DNA of 64,000 nt from Sulfuricaulis limicola (GCF_002355735.1 NZ_AP014879.1:2635501-2699500), one strand, 5' to 3'; shown: positions 43,995 through 52,406, numbered from the stretch's first letter. Program-made: numbers and translations. The notes: generated by a model from the sequence alone, not told the origin.

Positions 43995-44498
43995 ATGAAA
44001 TCGCACAAATGGCTGTACCCCCTGCTGTTGCCGCTGGTCCTGTTCAGCCTTTCCGCCCCGGCCGCCGAAGCGCCGGTGGACGGGAAAACCTTCGAGCGCG
44101 GACGCTACCTGATCGTGGCCGGCGGCTGCAATGACTGTCACACCCCCGGCTATCCCGAATCGAACGGCAAGACGCCGCAGGCCGCATGGCTCGCCGGCAA
44201 TGCCGTGGGTTTCCAGGGGCCGTGGGGAACAACCTATCCGGCGAACCTGAGGCTCACCGTGCAGAAACTGACCGAGGCGCAGTGGCTGGCGCGCGCGCGC
44301 CAGCCGATGCGCCCGCCGATGCCGTGGTTCAACCTGCGCGAGATGACCGACGCCGACCTGGTCGCGATGTACCGCTTCATCCGCACGCTCGGGCCGGCGG
44401 GTGTACCGGCGCCTGCCGCGGCCGCGCCGGGCGTGGCGGTGATGACACCCTACATCGAGTTCGTGCCGAAAAACCTGCCCAAGCACGCGAGCCGGTAG
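43995..44498 (+). CDS. Periplasmic single-haem cytochrome c
   Basis: The 167-residue protein has a signal peptide (LYPLLLPLVLFSLSAPAAEA) and one haem c motif CNDCH in GRYLIVAGGCNDCHTPGYP. A Met ligand is likely in the PMRPPMPWFNLREMTDAD segment. The sequence pattern matches class I cytochromes found in alcohol-dehydrogenase or sulfide-linked electron chains. It is encoded alone; the 285 bp upstream carry no other gene. Confidence 0.83.
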   Translation: MKSHKWLYPLLLPLVLFSLSAPAAEAPVDGKTFERGRYLIVAGGCNDCHTPGYPESNGKTPQAAWLAGNAVGFQGPWGTTYPANLRLTVQKLTEAQWLARARQPMRPPMPWFNLREMTDADLVAMYRFIRTLGPAGVPAPAAAAPGVAVMTPYIEFVPKNLPKHASR

Positions 44499-44532
44499 GC
44501 TCGCCACACCTGATTCGAAAGGAGAGCAAATC

Positions 44533-45462
44533 ATGTCCCAGCACATTCAATGGCCGGTCAAGACCCGGGAACTGCACAGCCACCATTTCGATTCCACCAT
44601 CTGGAACGACTTCCGGTTCCGCGACGATGACATCGTCATCGCCACCTACGCCAAGTCCGGCACCACCTGGATGCAGCAGATGGTGGCGCAGATGCTGTTC
44701 GGCGGCGACCCTGACCTGCCGGTGGCCGAGCTCTCGCCCTGGCTCGACCTGCGCGTGCCGCCCAAGGAGATCAAGCTGCCGGCGGTGGAGGCGCAGACGC
44801 ACCGGCGCATCATCAAGACCCATCTGCCGGTGGACGCGCTGGTGTTCTCGCCGAAGGCGAAATACATCTACGTCGCGCGCGACGGCCGTGACGTGGTGTG
44901 GAGCATGTACAACCACCACGCCAACGCCAATGCCGCCTGGTACGCGGCGCTGAACGACACCCCCGGTCGCGTCGGCCCGCCGATCGCGCCACCGCCCGCC
45001 GACATCCGCCAGTACTGGCGCGAGTGGATGGACCAAGACGGGCACCCGTTCTGGCCGTTCTGGGACAATCTCCGCAGCTGGTGGGCGATCCGCCACCTGC
45101 CCAACGTGCTGATCGTGCATTTCAACGATCTGAAAAGCGACATGGAGGGCGAGATGCGCCGCATCGCGCGCTTCCTCGGCATCGCCATCGACGAAGCGCG
45201 CTGGCCGGACATCGTGCGCTATTGCCGCTTCGACTGGATGAAGCAGAACGCCGCCAAGAGCGTGCCGCTCGGCGGCGCCTTCTGGGACGGCGGCGCCCAG
45301 GTGTTCATCAACAAGGGCGTGAACGGCCGCTGGACCGACACGCTGACCGCCGCCGACAACGCCGAGTACGAGGCGTGTGCGGCGCGCGAGCTGGGGCCGG
45401 AGTGCGCCCGCTGGCTCGCCCACGGCAGCGCGGCGCTCGACCTGCGCCGGACCGGGACCTGA
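44533..45462 (+). CDS. PAPS-dependent sulfotransferase family protein
   Basis: The 309-residue protein has the sulfotransferase fold with the 5'-phosphosulfate loop TYAKSGTTWMQQMV, RRIIKTHLP, and the 3'-phosphate motif YIYVARDGRDVVWSMYNHH. It is like animal-type cytosolic sulfotransferases (Sulfotransfer_1) in layout. The acceptor is unknown. It starts 34 bp after the cytochrome c gene with AAAGGAGA upstream. CysQ (4.8 kb) would recycle its PAP product. Confidence 0.85.
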   Translation: MSQHIQWPVKTRELHSHHFDSTIWNDFRFRDDDIVIATYAKSGTTWMQQMVAQMLFGGDPDLPVAELSPWLDLRVPPKEIKLPAVEAQTHRRIIKTHLPVDALVFSPKAKYIYVARDGRDVVWSMYNHHANANAAWYAALNDTPGRVGPPIAPPPADIRQYWREWMDQDGHPFWPFWDNLRSWWAIRHLPNVLIVHFNDLKSDMEGEMRRIARFLGIAIDEARWPDIVRYCRFDWMKQNAAKSVPLGGAFWDGGAQVFINKGVNGRWTDTLTAADNAEYEACAARELGPECARWLAHGSAALDLRRTGT

Positions 45463-45529
45463 AGCCAATGCCGGCGTGCCGGCCGGTCGTGTAGACTTTC
45501 CGCCCGGGAGAATCCGCAAGGAGAGACAC

Positions 45530-46126
45530 ATGCCGGCCGCACGCCGCATCGATACCGCCAAACCGCGCTGCGCCTGGTGCGGCACCGACCCGCTGTACAT
45601 GCGCTACCACGACGAGGAATGGGGCGTGCCGGTGCACGACGAGCGCAAGCATTTCGAATTCCTGATCCTGGAAGGCGCGCAGGCCGGGCTGTCGTGGATC
45701 ACCATCCTGCGCAAGCGCGAGAATTACCGCGAAGCCTTCGCGGGCTTCAATCCCGAACGCGTGGCGCGTTTCGGCAAACGCGAGGTCGCGCGGCTGCTGA
45801 AAAACCCCGGCATTGTGCGCAACCGCCTCAAGATCGAGAGCGCCATCAAAAACGCGCGTGCCTTTCTGGAAGTGCAGGACGAGTTCGACGGCTTTGATAA
45901 ATACGTCTGGCGTTTCGTCGGCGGCAAGCCGATTCAGAACCGTCGCACCCACATGAAACAGATACCGGCACGCACGGCGGAATCGGACGCGCTCAGCAAG
46001 GATCTCAAAAAACGCGGCTTCAGTTTCGTCGGCTCGACCATCATCTATGCCCACATGCAGGCGGTCGGCATGGTCAACGACCACGTGACCGGCTGCTTCC
46101 GCTACAAACAGCTCACGCGGCGCTGA
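45530..46126 (+). CDS. tag: DNA-3-methyladenine glycosylase I
   Basis: Tag removes 3-methyladenine from alkylated DNA. The 198-residue protein has the zinc ligands Cys and His near the N-terminus (RCAWCGTDPLYMRYHDEEWG) and near the C-terminus (HMQAVGMVNDHVTGCFR), plus LEGAQAGLSWITILRKRENYREAF. Length and motifs match the family. The ATG at 45530 follows AAGGAGA. Its end overlaps the convergent GAF-protein gene by 14 bp. Confidence 0.93.
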   Translation: MPAARRIDTAKPRCAWCGTDPLYMRYHDEEWGVPVHDERKHFEFLILEGAQAGLSWITILRKRENYREAFAGFNPERVARFGKREVARLLKNPGIVRNRLKIESAIKNARAFLEVQDEFDGFDKYVWRFVGGKPIQNRRTHMKQIPARTAESDALSKDLKKRGFSFVGSTIIYAHMQAVGMVNDHVTGCFRYKQLTRR

Positions 46127-47450
46127 GCTTCAGCGGCCGGCTGACGTTCAGGCGGAAACGCCCGCGGCCGGTTTTCTCGATGACGAGGAAGGGACAGCGC
46201 TCGGCCAGGCGGCGCTGCAGCAGGATCAGGCGCGCCTCCAGGTTGTCGCTGATGTCGGGCAGCTTCAGGGCCGGATCGAGACGCAGCTCGCGGTTGGTGA
46301 AATCGCTGCGCCCGGCCTCGACATGGTCGCGCAACAGCTTCCAGAAGATCGCACCGGCCACGCCCTTGATGAGATAGTCGTTGTCGATGAACACGCTGTG
46401 ATCGGCGGCGAAGTGCCGCACCGTCACCGGCGCGCCCTGCGCCGCGGGCGGCCGCGGCGCCGCGGCCGCGACCTCCTCATGTTGCTCGGCGGAATGCGAC
46501 AGCAGTTCCATGGCCAGCGCCAGTTGTCCCGCCAGCACAATCAGCACGTCCTCGTCCTCGAAGGTGAAGCGCAGCTCCTGCGGACTTTCCACATACATCA
46601 CGCCGAGCAGACGCGGGCCGAACGTGAGCGGCACCGCCAGCTGGCTGGCCGAATCCGGGAGACCCGGAAACGGGATTTCGGTTTCGAGCGCGTCACCGTC
46701 GGTACTGCGCTCAAAACCCTTGCGCATGGCGCGGCTGTAGAGGTATTCCTGCGCCGCGTAGCCGATGCGGATCGGGGTGCGCTCGCGCGCGGCCACGCCG
46801 ACGATGCCCTCGCCCATGCAGATTTCCGAACCGACACCCGATTCGGCATAGCCGCGGGTGGCGACGGTGTACAGTCGCCCGCGCGCGGCGTCGTGCATCA
46901 GCAACATCGCCTGCCGGATGTCGCAGTAGCGCTCCAGACCCTGCAACGTCTCGTCGAACAGTTGCGCCAGGTCGCTGCAACCCGCGAGGCCCGCGAGACA
47001 GGCGCGCAGGCCCGGCAGCAGGTTCGGGCGCGCCGTGGCCGTGGACGGCATCCCGCCCTGAACCGGCTCGATGACCAGCACGCGGTACACGTCCGAGCCC
47101 ATGAGACGGAACACCTTGCTCATGCCGGTGTGCGAGGCGATGCCGGCGAGCTTGGCCTTCATGTTCTCGAACAGCGCGCCTTCGGTCTCGGTGCGCAGGT
47201 ATTCGAGCTGCAGGCGGTAGTGCGCGCCGTCGTCCGGGTCCACCACCTGCACCGTGGCGCGCGGGTTGGCGAGGATGTTCTTGCGCGTGCTGTTGAAGAA
47301 CTGGTAGGTCAGCGCCACGTGGCTTTCGTCCACATAATGCACCTGCGACAGGTAGGCGACGTTGGGCGTGCCGTCCGCCGCGCAGGTGGCGATGGCCGAG
47401 GGGATCGCGCCCTCGAAGCAGCGCCGCAACGCGCCGAGACGCGGGGTCAC
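46113..47450 (-). CDS. Split-barrel flavin-binding/GAF/winged-helix-like protein
   Basis: The 445-residue protein has three regions: an N-terminal pyridoxamine-phosphate-oxidase-like split barrel (SAIATCAADGTPNVAYLSQVHYVDESHVALTYQFFN, NILANPRATVQVVDP), a central GAF domain (LFDETLQGLERYCDIRQAMLLMHD, LYTVATRGYAESGVGSEICMGEGIVGVAA), and a C-terminal winged-helix-like segment of about 90 residues. Translation most likely starts at a GTG (47450) overlapping the upstream stop as GTGA, so it is coupled to the preceding gene. An apparent longer frame to 47864 reads the upstream gene out of frame. It may be a redox- or ligand-sensing regulator. Confidence 0.75.
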   Translation of the reverse strand: MTPRLGALRRCFEGAIPSAIATCAADGTPNVAYLSQVHYVDESHVALTYQFFNSTRKNILANPRATVQVVDPDDGAHYRLQLEYLRTETEGALFENMKAKLAGIASHTGMSKVFRLMGSDVYRVLVIEPVQGGMPSTATARPNLLPGLRACLAGLAGCSDLAQLFDETLQGLERYCDIRQAMLLMHDAARGRLYTVATRGYAESGVGSEICMGEGIVGVAARERTPIRIGYAAQEYLYSRAMRKGFERSTDGDALETEIPFPGLPDSASQLAVPLTFGPRLLGVMYVESPQELRFTFEDEDVLIVLAGQLALAMELLSHSAEQHEEVAAAAPRPPAAQGAPVTVRHFAADHSVFIDNDYLIKGVAGAIFWKLLRDHVEAGRSDFTNRELRLDPALKLPDISDNLEARLILLQRRLAERCPFLVIEKTGRGRFRLNVSRPLKLSAA

Positions 47451-47962
47451 GGCTGGCGCTCCAGGCGGCTGCCGGCCTTGGGGCCGGGCGTCTGCACAAA
47501 GGCGGCGTTCGGCTCGAACACCAGACCCATGGACTCCTCGTCCGCGCTCGACATCACGGCGCGCCCCAGCGCCTCCCGATGATGGACGCGGACCAGCTCC
47601 TTCACGAAACTCTCGACGTAGGCGCGGATGCAGGCGTCGTCGCCCGGCGCGAGCGGGACCACGTCGGCGCGCGCGCCCTTCAGCTGGAGGGTCTCGTGAG
47701 TGTGCGGCAGGGTAAACACCACGGCGATGCCGCCGCCGGCGCGCAGGTCCTCGATCACCCTGGCGGCGCGCGGCACCGACACGAATACCGTCACCCGGCG
47801 GCGGTCGGCGGACACGCGGCAGCCGTGGGCGCGCACCACCGACGGCACCCGCGCGGCGCTGCACGAAGCCACGTTCATGGCGACGTGATGGGTGATGAAA
47901 TCGGCGCGCGCCTCATCGAGCAAGGGCGCGTCCGGCTGATTACCGGAAGCTGTGGCATCCAT
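47447..47962 (-). CDS. Pyridoxamine-5'-phosphate-oxidase-like protein
   Basis: The 171-residue protein resembles small split-barrel flavin-binding proteins: VAMNVASCSAARVPSVVRAHGCRVSADRRRVTVFVS, then GGGIAVVFTLPHTHETLQLKGARADVVPLAPGD. Such proteins bind FMN, F420 or haem; the cofactor cannot be told. It is upstream of, and translationally coupled to, the GAF-containing protein. The pair is probably one functional unit. Confidence 0.68.
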   Translation of the reverse strand: MDATASGNQPDAPLLDEARADFITHHVAMNVASCSAARVPSVVRAHGCRVSADRRRVTVFVSVPRAARVIEDLRAGGGIAVVFTLPHTHETLQLKGARADVVPLAPGDDACIRAYVESFVKELVRVHHREALGRAVMSSADEESMGLVFEPNAAFVQTPGPKAGSRLERQP

Positions 47963-48261
47963 AGCGCGAGTATTCTAGTTATAAGACAAACCGCGGTTCC
48001 CCCGGAAAACCTCTGCAACAACCGTGCGGTTCGTGACGGCAATTTACCTCTTGCCATGCCGATAATAAATGGGGCGGCAACAGGCCGGAGCAGCGCGGGG
48101 GGTGGGCTCGTGAAAACACAGTATTATTTGCCCATGCCTTTCAATTGGCTTGGGCCAAAGGGGGTATATGTATCCGCGTCGTTGCCGGCGGCAAACCTGC
48201 GGCGGGTGACGCAGTGAAAATAATCGAACAATAAACGGGCGCAAGCCAACCCGGCTTCCGT
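47963..48261. other. Intergenic region, no gene seen
   Basis: These 299 bp lie between the start of the flavin-protein gene and the end of the DCC-family gene, both on the minus strand. The stretch is AT-richer than its surroundings near 47970-48060 and 48110-48180. It should hold the promoter of the flavin-protein pair. A short open frame from a GTG near 48110 lacks a good ribosome-binding site. I see no terminator hairpin with a U-run. Confidence 0.5.
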
Positions 48262-48660
48262 TCACTTTCGACAGGCGTCTTTTTCGCAGACAGGACCGAA
48301 CCAATGTCCGAATCGCCTGGATAGTTCATGGCGATGATCGGCAAACCATCCGTAGGCCAGATTAGCCAACCGACCGGGAATGATGCTCAGGGGAAGGTAG
48401 GCCCACCACCATCCGACAGCACGATAGGCCTCGATCAGCGCATCCACCCCCACGATCATGCGCCCATCATCGGTAAGTCCATGCATGCGCGCCATCAGCA
48501 TCTGCATCGTCACGCCATGGACGCCCGGATCGAATTCCGGCGACTGGATATCAATGAAGCCCAGCAAGCCACGTCGATCGCGACTCATCAAGTTATGCTT
48601 TTCCCAGGAACAGATCGGGCAACTGCCATCGTAGAACAATGTCAGCTTCGGTTGAGCCAT
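48262..48660 (-). CDS. DCC-family thiol-disulfide oxidoreductase (DUF393)
   Basis: The 132-residue protein has the DCC signature LFYDGSCPICSWEKHNLM with the CxxC pair, then DIQSPEFDPGVHGVTMQMLMARMHGLTDDGRMIVGVDALIEAYRAVG. DUF393 proteins are predicted thioredoxin-like. It is the last gene of a minus-strand group (DUF2269, SDR-DoxX, small membrane protein) likely controlled by the GbsR-type regulator. Confidence 0.83.
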   Translation of the reverse strand: MAQPKLTLFYDGSCPICSWEKHNLMSRDRRGLLGFIDIQSPEFDPGVHGVTMQMLMARMHGLTDDGRMIVGVDALIEAYRAVGWWWAYLPLSIIPGRLANLAYGWFADHRHELSRRFGHWFGPVCEKDACRK

Positions 48661-48672
48661 GTCACACCTCCT

Positions 48673-49134
48673 TCAATCGGACTTTAAAACCATCAGAAAG
48701 AATACGCCCACCATTGCGACAAAAGCAGGCACGCCCAGCCAGAACCAGGCGCGTGCGTAGCGCCAATAACGACCGGGCAGCGGCCGGTTGTGCTTGTCCG
48801 CGTCTGTGGCCATATCACGCATACGCATTTGCAACCACACGACCGGCAGCCAGCACGCTCCGGCGATACCATAGAGCGCGAGAGAGAATCCGATCCAGCC
48901 AGTCCAGGCGTAACCCGCCGCCTGGGCCAGCCAGATCCCGGATATCGGCTGGAAGATGACCGTGGGAAGCGTAAATATCCAGTCTGCTCGCACCACGTGC
49001 CTGGCCACGGTGGCGGCAACCCGCACATCCCGGGTCCGGTTTGCACTCCACATGAAATAGGCCGTCCCCAGCCCTGTGCCAAACAAAAGCGTGGCGGAAA
49101 GGATGTGCAGCGTCTTGATGAGGCCGTAGTCCAT
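48673..49134 (-). CDS. DUF2269 membrane protein
   Basis: The 153-residue protein has four hydrophobic helices with the DUF2269 pattern: LIKTLHILSATLLFGTGLGTAYFMWSANRTRDVRVAATVARHVVRADWIFTLPTVIFQPISGIWLA. The ATG at 49134 lies 1 bp after the SDR-DoxX stop, indicating coupling; an in-frame upstream ATG lies inside that gene. Function unknown. Conserved His residues in the first helices could bind haem, as in similar four-helix proteins, but this is speculative. Confidence 0.8.
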   Translation of the reverse strand: MDYGLIKTLHILSATLLFGTGLGTAYFMWSANRTRDVRVAATVARHVVRADWIFTLPTVIFQPISGIWLAQAAGYAWTGWIGFSLALYGIAGACWLPVVWLQMRMRDMATDADKHNRPLPGRYWRYARAWFWLGVPAFVAMVGVFFLMVLKSD

Positions 49135-49135
49135 G

Positions 49136-50407
49136 TCATGCCTCTGCTGAGGCGGCCATGAATCCAAGAAGCACGGCGGCTATTGGCAGGTTCTTGATCA
49201 ACGCGCCGAAGGGATCAACCCAAAGCTGTGGCGCCACCCACGACAAAACTGCGGTGTAGAACCCCATTACGGCTAGCTGTGCCACCCACAGGATCTTCCC
49301 TGGCGTCAGCAACGTGGCTATACCGAGCGCGACATTCACGCCGCAAGCGACGATGAAGGCACCCGTGGCAAACTCGGGTGAAAGTCCCAGTTTCACCAGC
49401 AGGGCCAGACCGTGGTCCCGGGCATATATCCAGCTCACCACGCCGGCCGCAGCCCACATGATGGCGATACCCGCCAACAACATCGGATGGACCCATGACC
49501 AGACAGCATTCATACGCAGGAATTCTGCTTCTTCGGGTGGGATGAAATCCTGCAGTGCACGCGGGAAATAGCCAAGAATTTCGTGCGTCGCTTGTACCGA
49601 ACCGGTATTGCCATTCAGGAGCATATGCAGGGTCTCGGTGCTCAGCGCGCCGCTTTTTAAGACATCGCCGACTCGCGCCACGGGACGTATCAGGGCAAGC
49701 GGGATGGGAATCATGAATGTTTTTCCCAGCCCCAGAAGCCCGCGATAGACGCTCAGCATTTTTTGCATCGCGACCGCTTCAGGACCAACCACCGCGATGG
49801 TTTGTTTGACCGCGAGGCGATGCTCGATGAGTTTTGCGACAATTGTCACGAGATCATCGATATGTACCGGCTGCATGCGTTGTTCGCCTCGACCCACCAG
49901 TGGAATCACCGGCAGGCTCGCGAGACGCAGGAACAGACGGGTGCTCGCACCACGAGACCCGAAAACCACCGATGGCTGCACGATGGTCCAGTCGAGTGTG
50001 CTCACACGCAGGACATCATCTGCCGCCCGCTTTGTACGGTGATATTGGCTAGCACCTTCGTCCGCGCCCAGCGCCGATATCTGAACCACACGATTAACGC
50101 CGCTCCGCTCACAAGCCTGGAACAGCGCGCGCGGCGCGAGATGATGCAGCTCGGAGAACCGTGCTTGCGCACTTTCCCGCAATATGCCAACGGCGTTGAT
50201 GACGACGTCCACACCGGCGAGTCGGGGCAACCAGTCCTCCGCCGTCAGATCGCGCATGTAGTCCACTTCGATAGTCTCCGCATCAGCAGGCAGATACCGG
50301 TGTCCTGTGCGGTGCACACACAAGACCACGTCATGCGCGCTCCTGCGCAGCGCGGCCACGATGGCCGAGCCGATAAAACCAGTGGCGCCGGTTACCAGGA
50401 TGCGCAT
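49136..50407 (-). CDS. NAD(P)-binding SDR fused to DoxX-like membrane domain
   Basis: The 423-residue protein has an N-terminal Rossmann domain (RILVTGATGFIGSAIVAAL, VINAVGIL, VQISALGADEGASQYHRTKRAADD) of the atypical short-chain dehydrogenase type, followed by a C-terminal half with four hydrophobic helices (HPMLLAGIAIMWAAAGVVSW, GAFIVACGVNVALGIATLL, LAVMGFYTAVLSW) resembling DoxX. The fusion suggests a membrane-tethered NAD(P)-dependent redox protein. It starts 3 bp after the upstream gene. Confidence 0.8.
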   Translation of the reverse strand: MRILVTGATGFIGSAIVAALRRSAHDVVLCVHRTGHRYLPADAETIEVDYMRDLTAEDWLPRLAGVDVVINAVGILRESAQARFSELHHLAPRALFQACERSGVNRVVQISALGADEGASQYHRTKRAADDVLRVSTLDWTIVQPSVVFGSRGASTRLFLRLASLPVIPLVGRGEQRMQPVHIDDLVTIVAKLIEHRLAVKQTIAVVGPEAVAMQKMLSVYRGLLGLGKTFMIPIPLALIRPVARVGDVLKSGALSTETLHMLLNGNTGSVQATHEILGYFPRALQDFIPPEEAEFLRMNAVWSWVHPMLLAGIAIMWAAAGVVSWIYARDHGLALLVKLGLSPEFATGAFIVACGVNVALGIATLLTPGKILWVAQLAVMGFYTAVLSWVAPQLWVDPFGALIKNLPIAAVLLGFMAASAEA

Positions 50408-50410
50408 GTG

Positions 50411-50776
50411 CTATTCCCGCGAAACACCCGCATTGGCGAGATGCTTTTCCTGTGCCATCCCCTGCCTGACCGCCTTGAACAGGCCGCGACCCACCAGGGC
50501 AAAGGCGGCAAAGTGGCCGAACAGAATCGCCAGGATGATCCGCCGGACAACCTGTGTCGTATCCTGAAGATTGATGGGGCTGAAAAAGACCGCCACCATC
50601 AGGGGCGCAATCAGCAACATCAGCAGCGTATAGCGCGCCCAAAAGTTTGTGCTGCCGGGTTTTTCACAAAGCTGGTCGAGCATTTCCCGCAGCGCGCCGC
50701 GCAGCCACCACCACATCAAAGCACCCGTGGCAACACTCCCGCCCATGCTGATCAGCAGTACCAGTTCTTTGTTCAT
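50411..50776 (-). CDS. Small membrane protein of unknown function
   Basis: The 121-residue protein has three hydrophobic stretches (LVLLISMGGSVATGALMWWWL, LLMLLIAPLMVAVFF, IILAILFGHFAAFALVG). It is the first gene after the second operator and starts the group that continues with SDR-DoxX, DUF2269 and DCC genes. AAAGGAA lies upstream of the ATG. I do not recognise the family. Confidence 0.68.
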   Translation of the reverse strand: MNKELVLLISMGGSVATGALMWWWLRGALREMLDQLCEKPGSTNFWARYTLLMLLIAPLMVAVFFSPINLQDTTQVVRRIILAILFGHFAAFALVGRGLFKAVRQGMAQEKHLANAGVSRE

Positions 50777-50801
50777 GTTTGCGTTCCTTTACTTTTCACT
50801 A

Positions 50802-50846
50802 ATTTCTGTCATTACAGAAATATGCAGCTAAAAAAATCCGTGTCAG
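50802..50846 (-). promoter_or_regulatory. Promoter with operator palindrome, downstream of the GbsR-type gene
   Basis: ATTTCTGTCATTACAGAAAT at 50802-50821 is a 20-bp palindrome with one central mismatch. On the minus strand a -35-like CTGACA (50841-50846) is followed after 18 bp by TATTTC (50817-50822), which enters the palindrome. The same layout is found upstream of the regulator gene. It would control the small membrane protein, SDR-DoxX, DUF2269 and DCC genes. Confidence 0.75.
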
Positions 50847-51358
50847 CCGAGCAGCCTCTTCGCCTTCAACCCGGTTTTGAGCCATGCCACGGCGTTGGCG
50901 TCGGGCAATTGCTTCACCTCGTCGAAAATACCGGTGATCAGCTCCATGAATGCCAGGGTGTTCGCCATGCGATCACGGACCTCTTTGGGCGTATCGTTCC
51001 CGGCTTCGTTGACGCATTCGCGCAATACGCTGATAGTCGGGTCGAACTCACGCTTCTTCCGCTCCTCCATGACCACGCGGAAGATCTCGCGTACGTCATG
51101 ATGAGCCTCGAAATGATCGCGGCGGTCACCCTCGACGTGCACCAGCTTCACCAGGCCCCAGCTTTGCAGTTCGCGGATACTCGTGCTGACATTGGAGCGC
51201 GCCACGCGCAATATCTCGGCAATGGTCTCGGCCGTCAGGGGCGTCTCACTGAGAAACAACAGGGCATGGATCTGCGCCACTGTCCGGTTCACGCCCCAGC
51301 GGCTCCCCATTTCGCCCCAATGCAGGACAAATCGTTTCATGACCGGGGAAAGCTTCAC
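50843..51358 (-). CDS. GbsR/MarR-type transcriptional regulator
   Basis: The 171-residue protein has the GbsR-like N-terminus (VMKRFVLHWGEMGSRWGVNRTVAQIHALLFLSETPLTAETIAEILRVARSNVSTSIRELQSWGLVKLVH), with a winged helix and recognition helix RSNVSTSIREL. The C-terminal helices (EIFRVVMEERKKREFDPTISVL) probably form the dimer. The start is a GTG (51358) with AAGGA upstream; an ATG six codons later is possible. A perfect 20-bp palindrome lies in its promoter, implying autoregulation. Confidence 0.85.
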   Translation of the reverse strand: MKLSPVMKRFVLHWGEMGSRWGVNRTVAQIHALLFLSETPLTAETIAEILRVARSNVSTSIRELQSWGLVKLVHVEGDRRDHFEAHHDVREIFRVVMEERKKREFDPTISVLRECVNEAGNDTPKEVRDRMANTLAFMELITGIFDEVKQLPDANAVAWLKTGLKAKRLLG

Positions 51359-51375
51359 AGGATGTCCTTTCTTAA

Positions 51376-51419
51376 ATTTCTGTAATTACAGAAATAGCGT
51401 AAAATCGATCGGCTGTCAA
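51376..51419 (-). promoter_or_regulatory. Autoregulated promoter with perfect operator palindrome
   Basis: ATTTCTGTAATTACAGAAAT at 51376-51395 is a perfect 20-bp palindrome. On the minus strand a consensus -35 TTGACA (51414-51419) lies 17 bp from TATTTC (51391-51396), which overlaps the operator. Binding would block RNA polymerase. The copy at 50802 differs at a single central base. Confidence 0.8.
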
Positions 51420-51458
51420 GACCGGCAGCTGGTTTTGTAGTTTCGGGCTAAATAACAA

Positions 51459-51478
51459 GACCCGGTATGGGCCGGGTT
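51459..51478 (-). terminator. Probable terminator of the dehydrogenase/GFA unit
   Basis: On the minus strand ACCCGG (plus 51460-51465) pairs with CCGGGT (51472-51477) over a 6-base loop, followed by the T-rich CTTGTTATTT. It lies 47 bp past the stop of the beta-hydroxyacid dehydrogenase gene. The stem is short, so confidence is moderate. Confidence 0.5.
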
Positions 51479-51524
51479 CGAGGGGATGCAATAGTGGAGC
51501 CTGGAAATTGGACCATCCGACCCG

Positions 51525-52406
51525 CTAATTGTCTTTCCGCCCCATCATCTGCTCCAGCACCAACAGCAGCGAGCTGGTGTCCTGCTCGCCGAGGCCGGCG
51601 GCCATGAGGGCGTTGAGCTGCTGCATCACCTGCGCGGTCACGGGCATGGGGATGCCGGCGTCGCGCGCGATCCCGACCGCCACGCCGATGTCCTTGTGGT
51701 GCAGCGCCGCCACGATGCCGGCGGCGAAGTCGCGCTCGACCATCTTCTTGCCCAGCAGGTCGAGCATGCGGCTGGCGCCGAACCCGGTGAGGATCGCCTC
51801 GCGCACCTTGCCCGGGTCGGCGCCCTGCTCGCGCGCGAACAACAATGCCTCGGCCGCACCCTCGAGGCAGGCAAGCTGGGCGATCTGGTTGGCGAGCTTG
51901 GTCACCTGCCCGGTGCCCAGCGGGCCCATGTGAAAGACGGTCTTACCCATGCATTCCAGCAGCGGTTTGACGCGCTCGAAATGCGGCTTGTCGCCGCCGA
52001 CGAAAAACGTGAGCGAGGCGGCCCTGGCGCCGGCCACGCCGCCCGAGACCGGCGCATCCAGCATGGCGATGCCGCGCTCGGCCAGGCGCTGGCCCACGTT
52101 GCGCGCGATCGCGGGCGCGATGGTGCTCATGTCCACGAGGATCATGCCGGGCAGGTCGCCGTGAATAATGCCATCCGGTCCGAGCGCGACCGACTCGACG
52201 TCGACTCCGGCGGTGACCATGGTGAACACCACCTCGCTCGCTCGCGCCACCTCGGCGGGCGTGGACAGCGGATTCAGGCCGAGGCAGCCGGCGTGGGCGC
52301 GCGAACGTTCGCCGCGCGCGTAAACGTTGAGCGTGTGCCCGGCCTCGAGCAGGTGCCGCGCCATCTCGCCGCCCATGTTGCCGAGGCCGATGAATCCGAG
52401 TCGCAT
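51525..52406 (-). CDS. Beta-hydroxyacid dehydrogenase (3-hydroxyisobutyrate/tartronate semialdehyde reductase family)
   Basis: The 293-residue NAD(P)-dependent enzyme has the dinucleotide motif RLGFIGLGNMGGEMARHLLEAG at the N-terminus, the substrate motif DAPVSGGVAGARAASLTFFVGG, and the catalytic Lys in GQVTKLANQIAQL. These fit GarR/MmsB-type reductases; the substrate is not resolved. The ATG at 52406 starts the Rossmann fold directly. It lies 10 bp after the GFA gene, so the two are probably cotranscribed. Confidence 0.87.
   Translation of the reverse strand: MRLGFIGLGNMGGEMARHLLEAGHTLNVYARGERSRAHAGCLGLNPLSTPAEVARASEVVFTMVTAGVDVESVALGPDGIIHGDLPGMILVDMSTIAPAIARNVGQRLAERGIAMLDAPVSGGVAGARAASLTFFVGGDKPHFERVKPLLECMGKTVFHMGPLGTGQVTKLANQIAQLACLEGAAEALLFAREQGADPGKVREAILTGFGASRMLDLLGKKMVERDFAAGIVAALHHKDIGVAVGIARDAGIPMPVTAQVMQQLNALMAAGLGEQDTSSLLLVLEQMMGRKDN

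Noticed and set aside
46113-47864. A single 583-residue protein from 47864
   Set aside because: The first 138 codons read the upstream flavin-protein gene out of frame. The GTG at 47450, overlapping that gene's stop, is the better start.
48110-48217. A short open frame starting at a GTG in the 47963-48261 gap
   Set aside because: No convincing ribosome-binding site, no recognisable sequence and a length near 35 codons.
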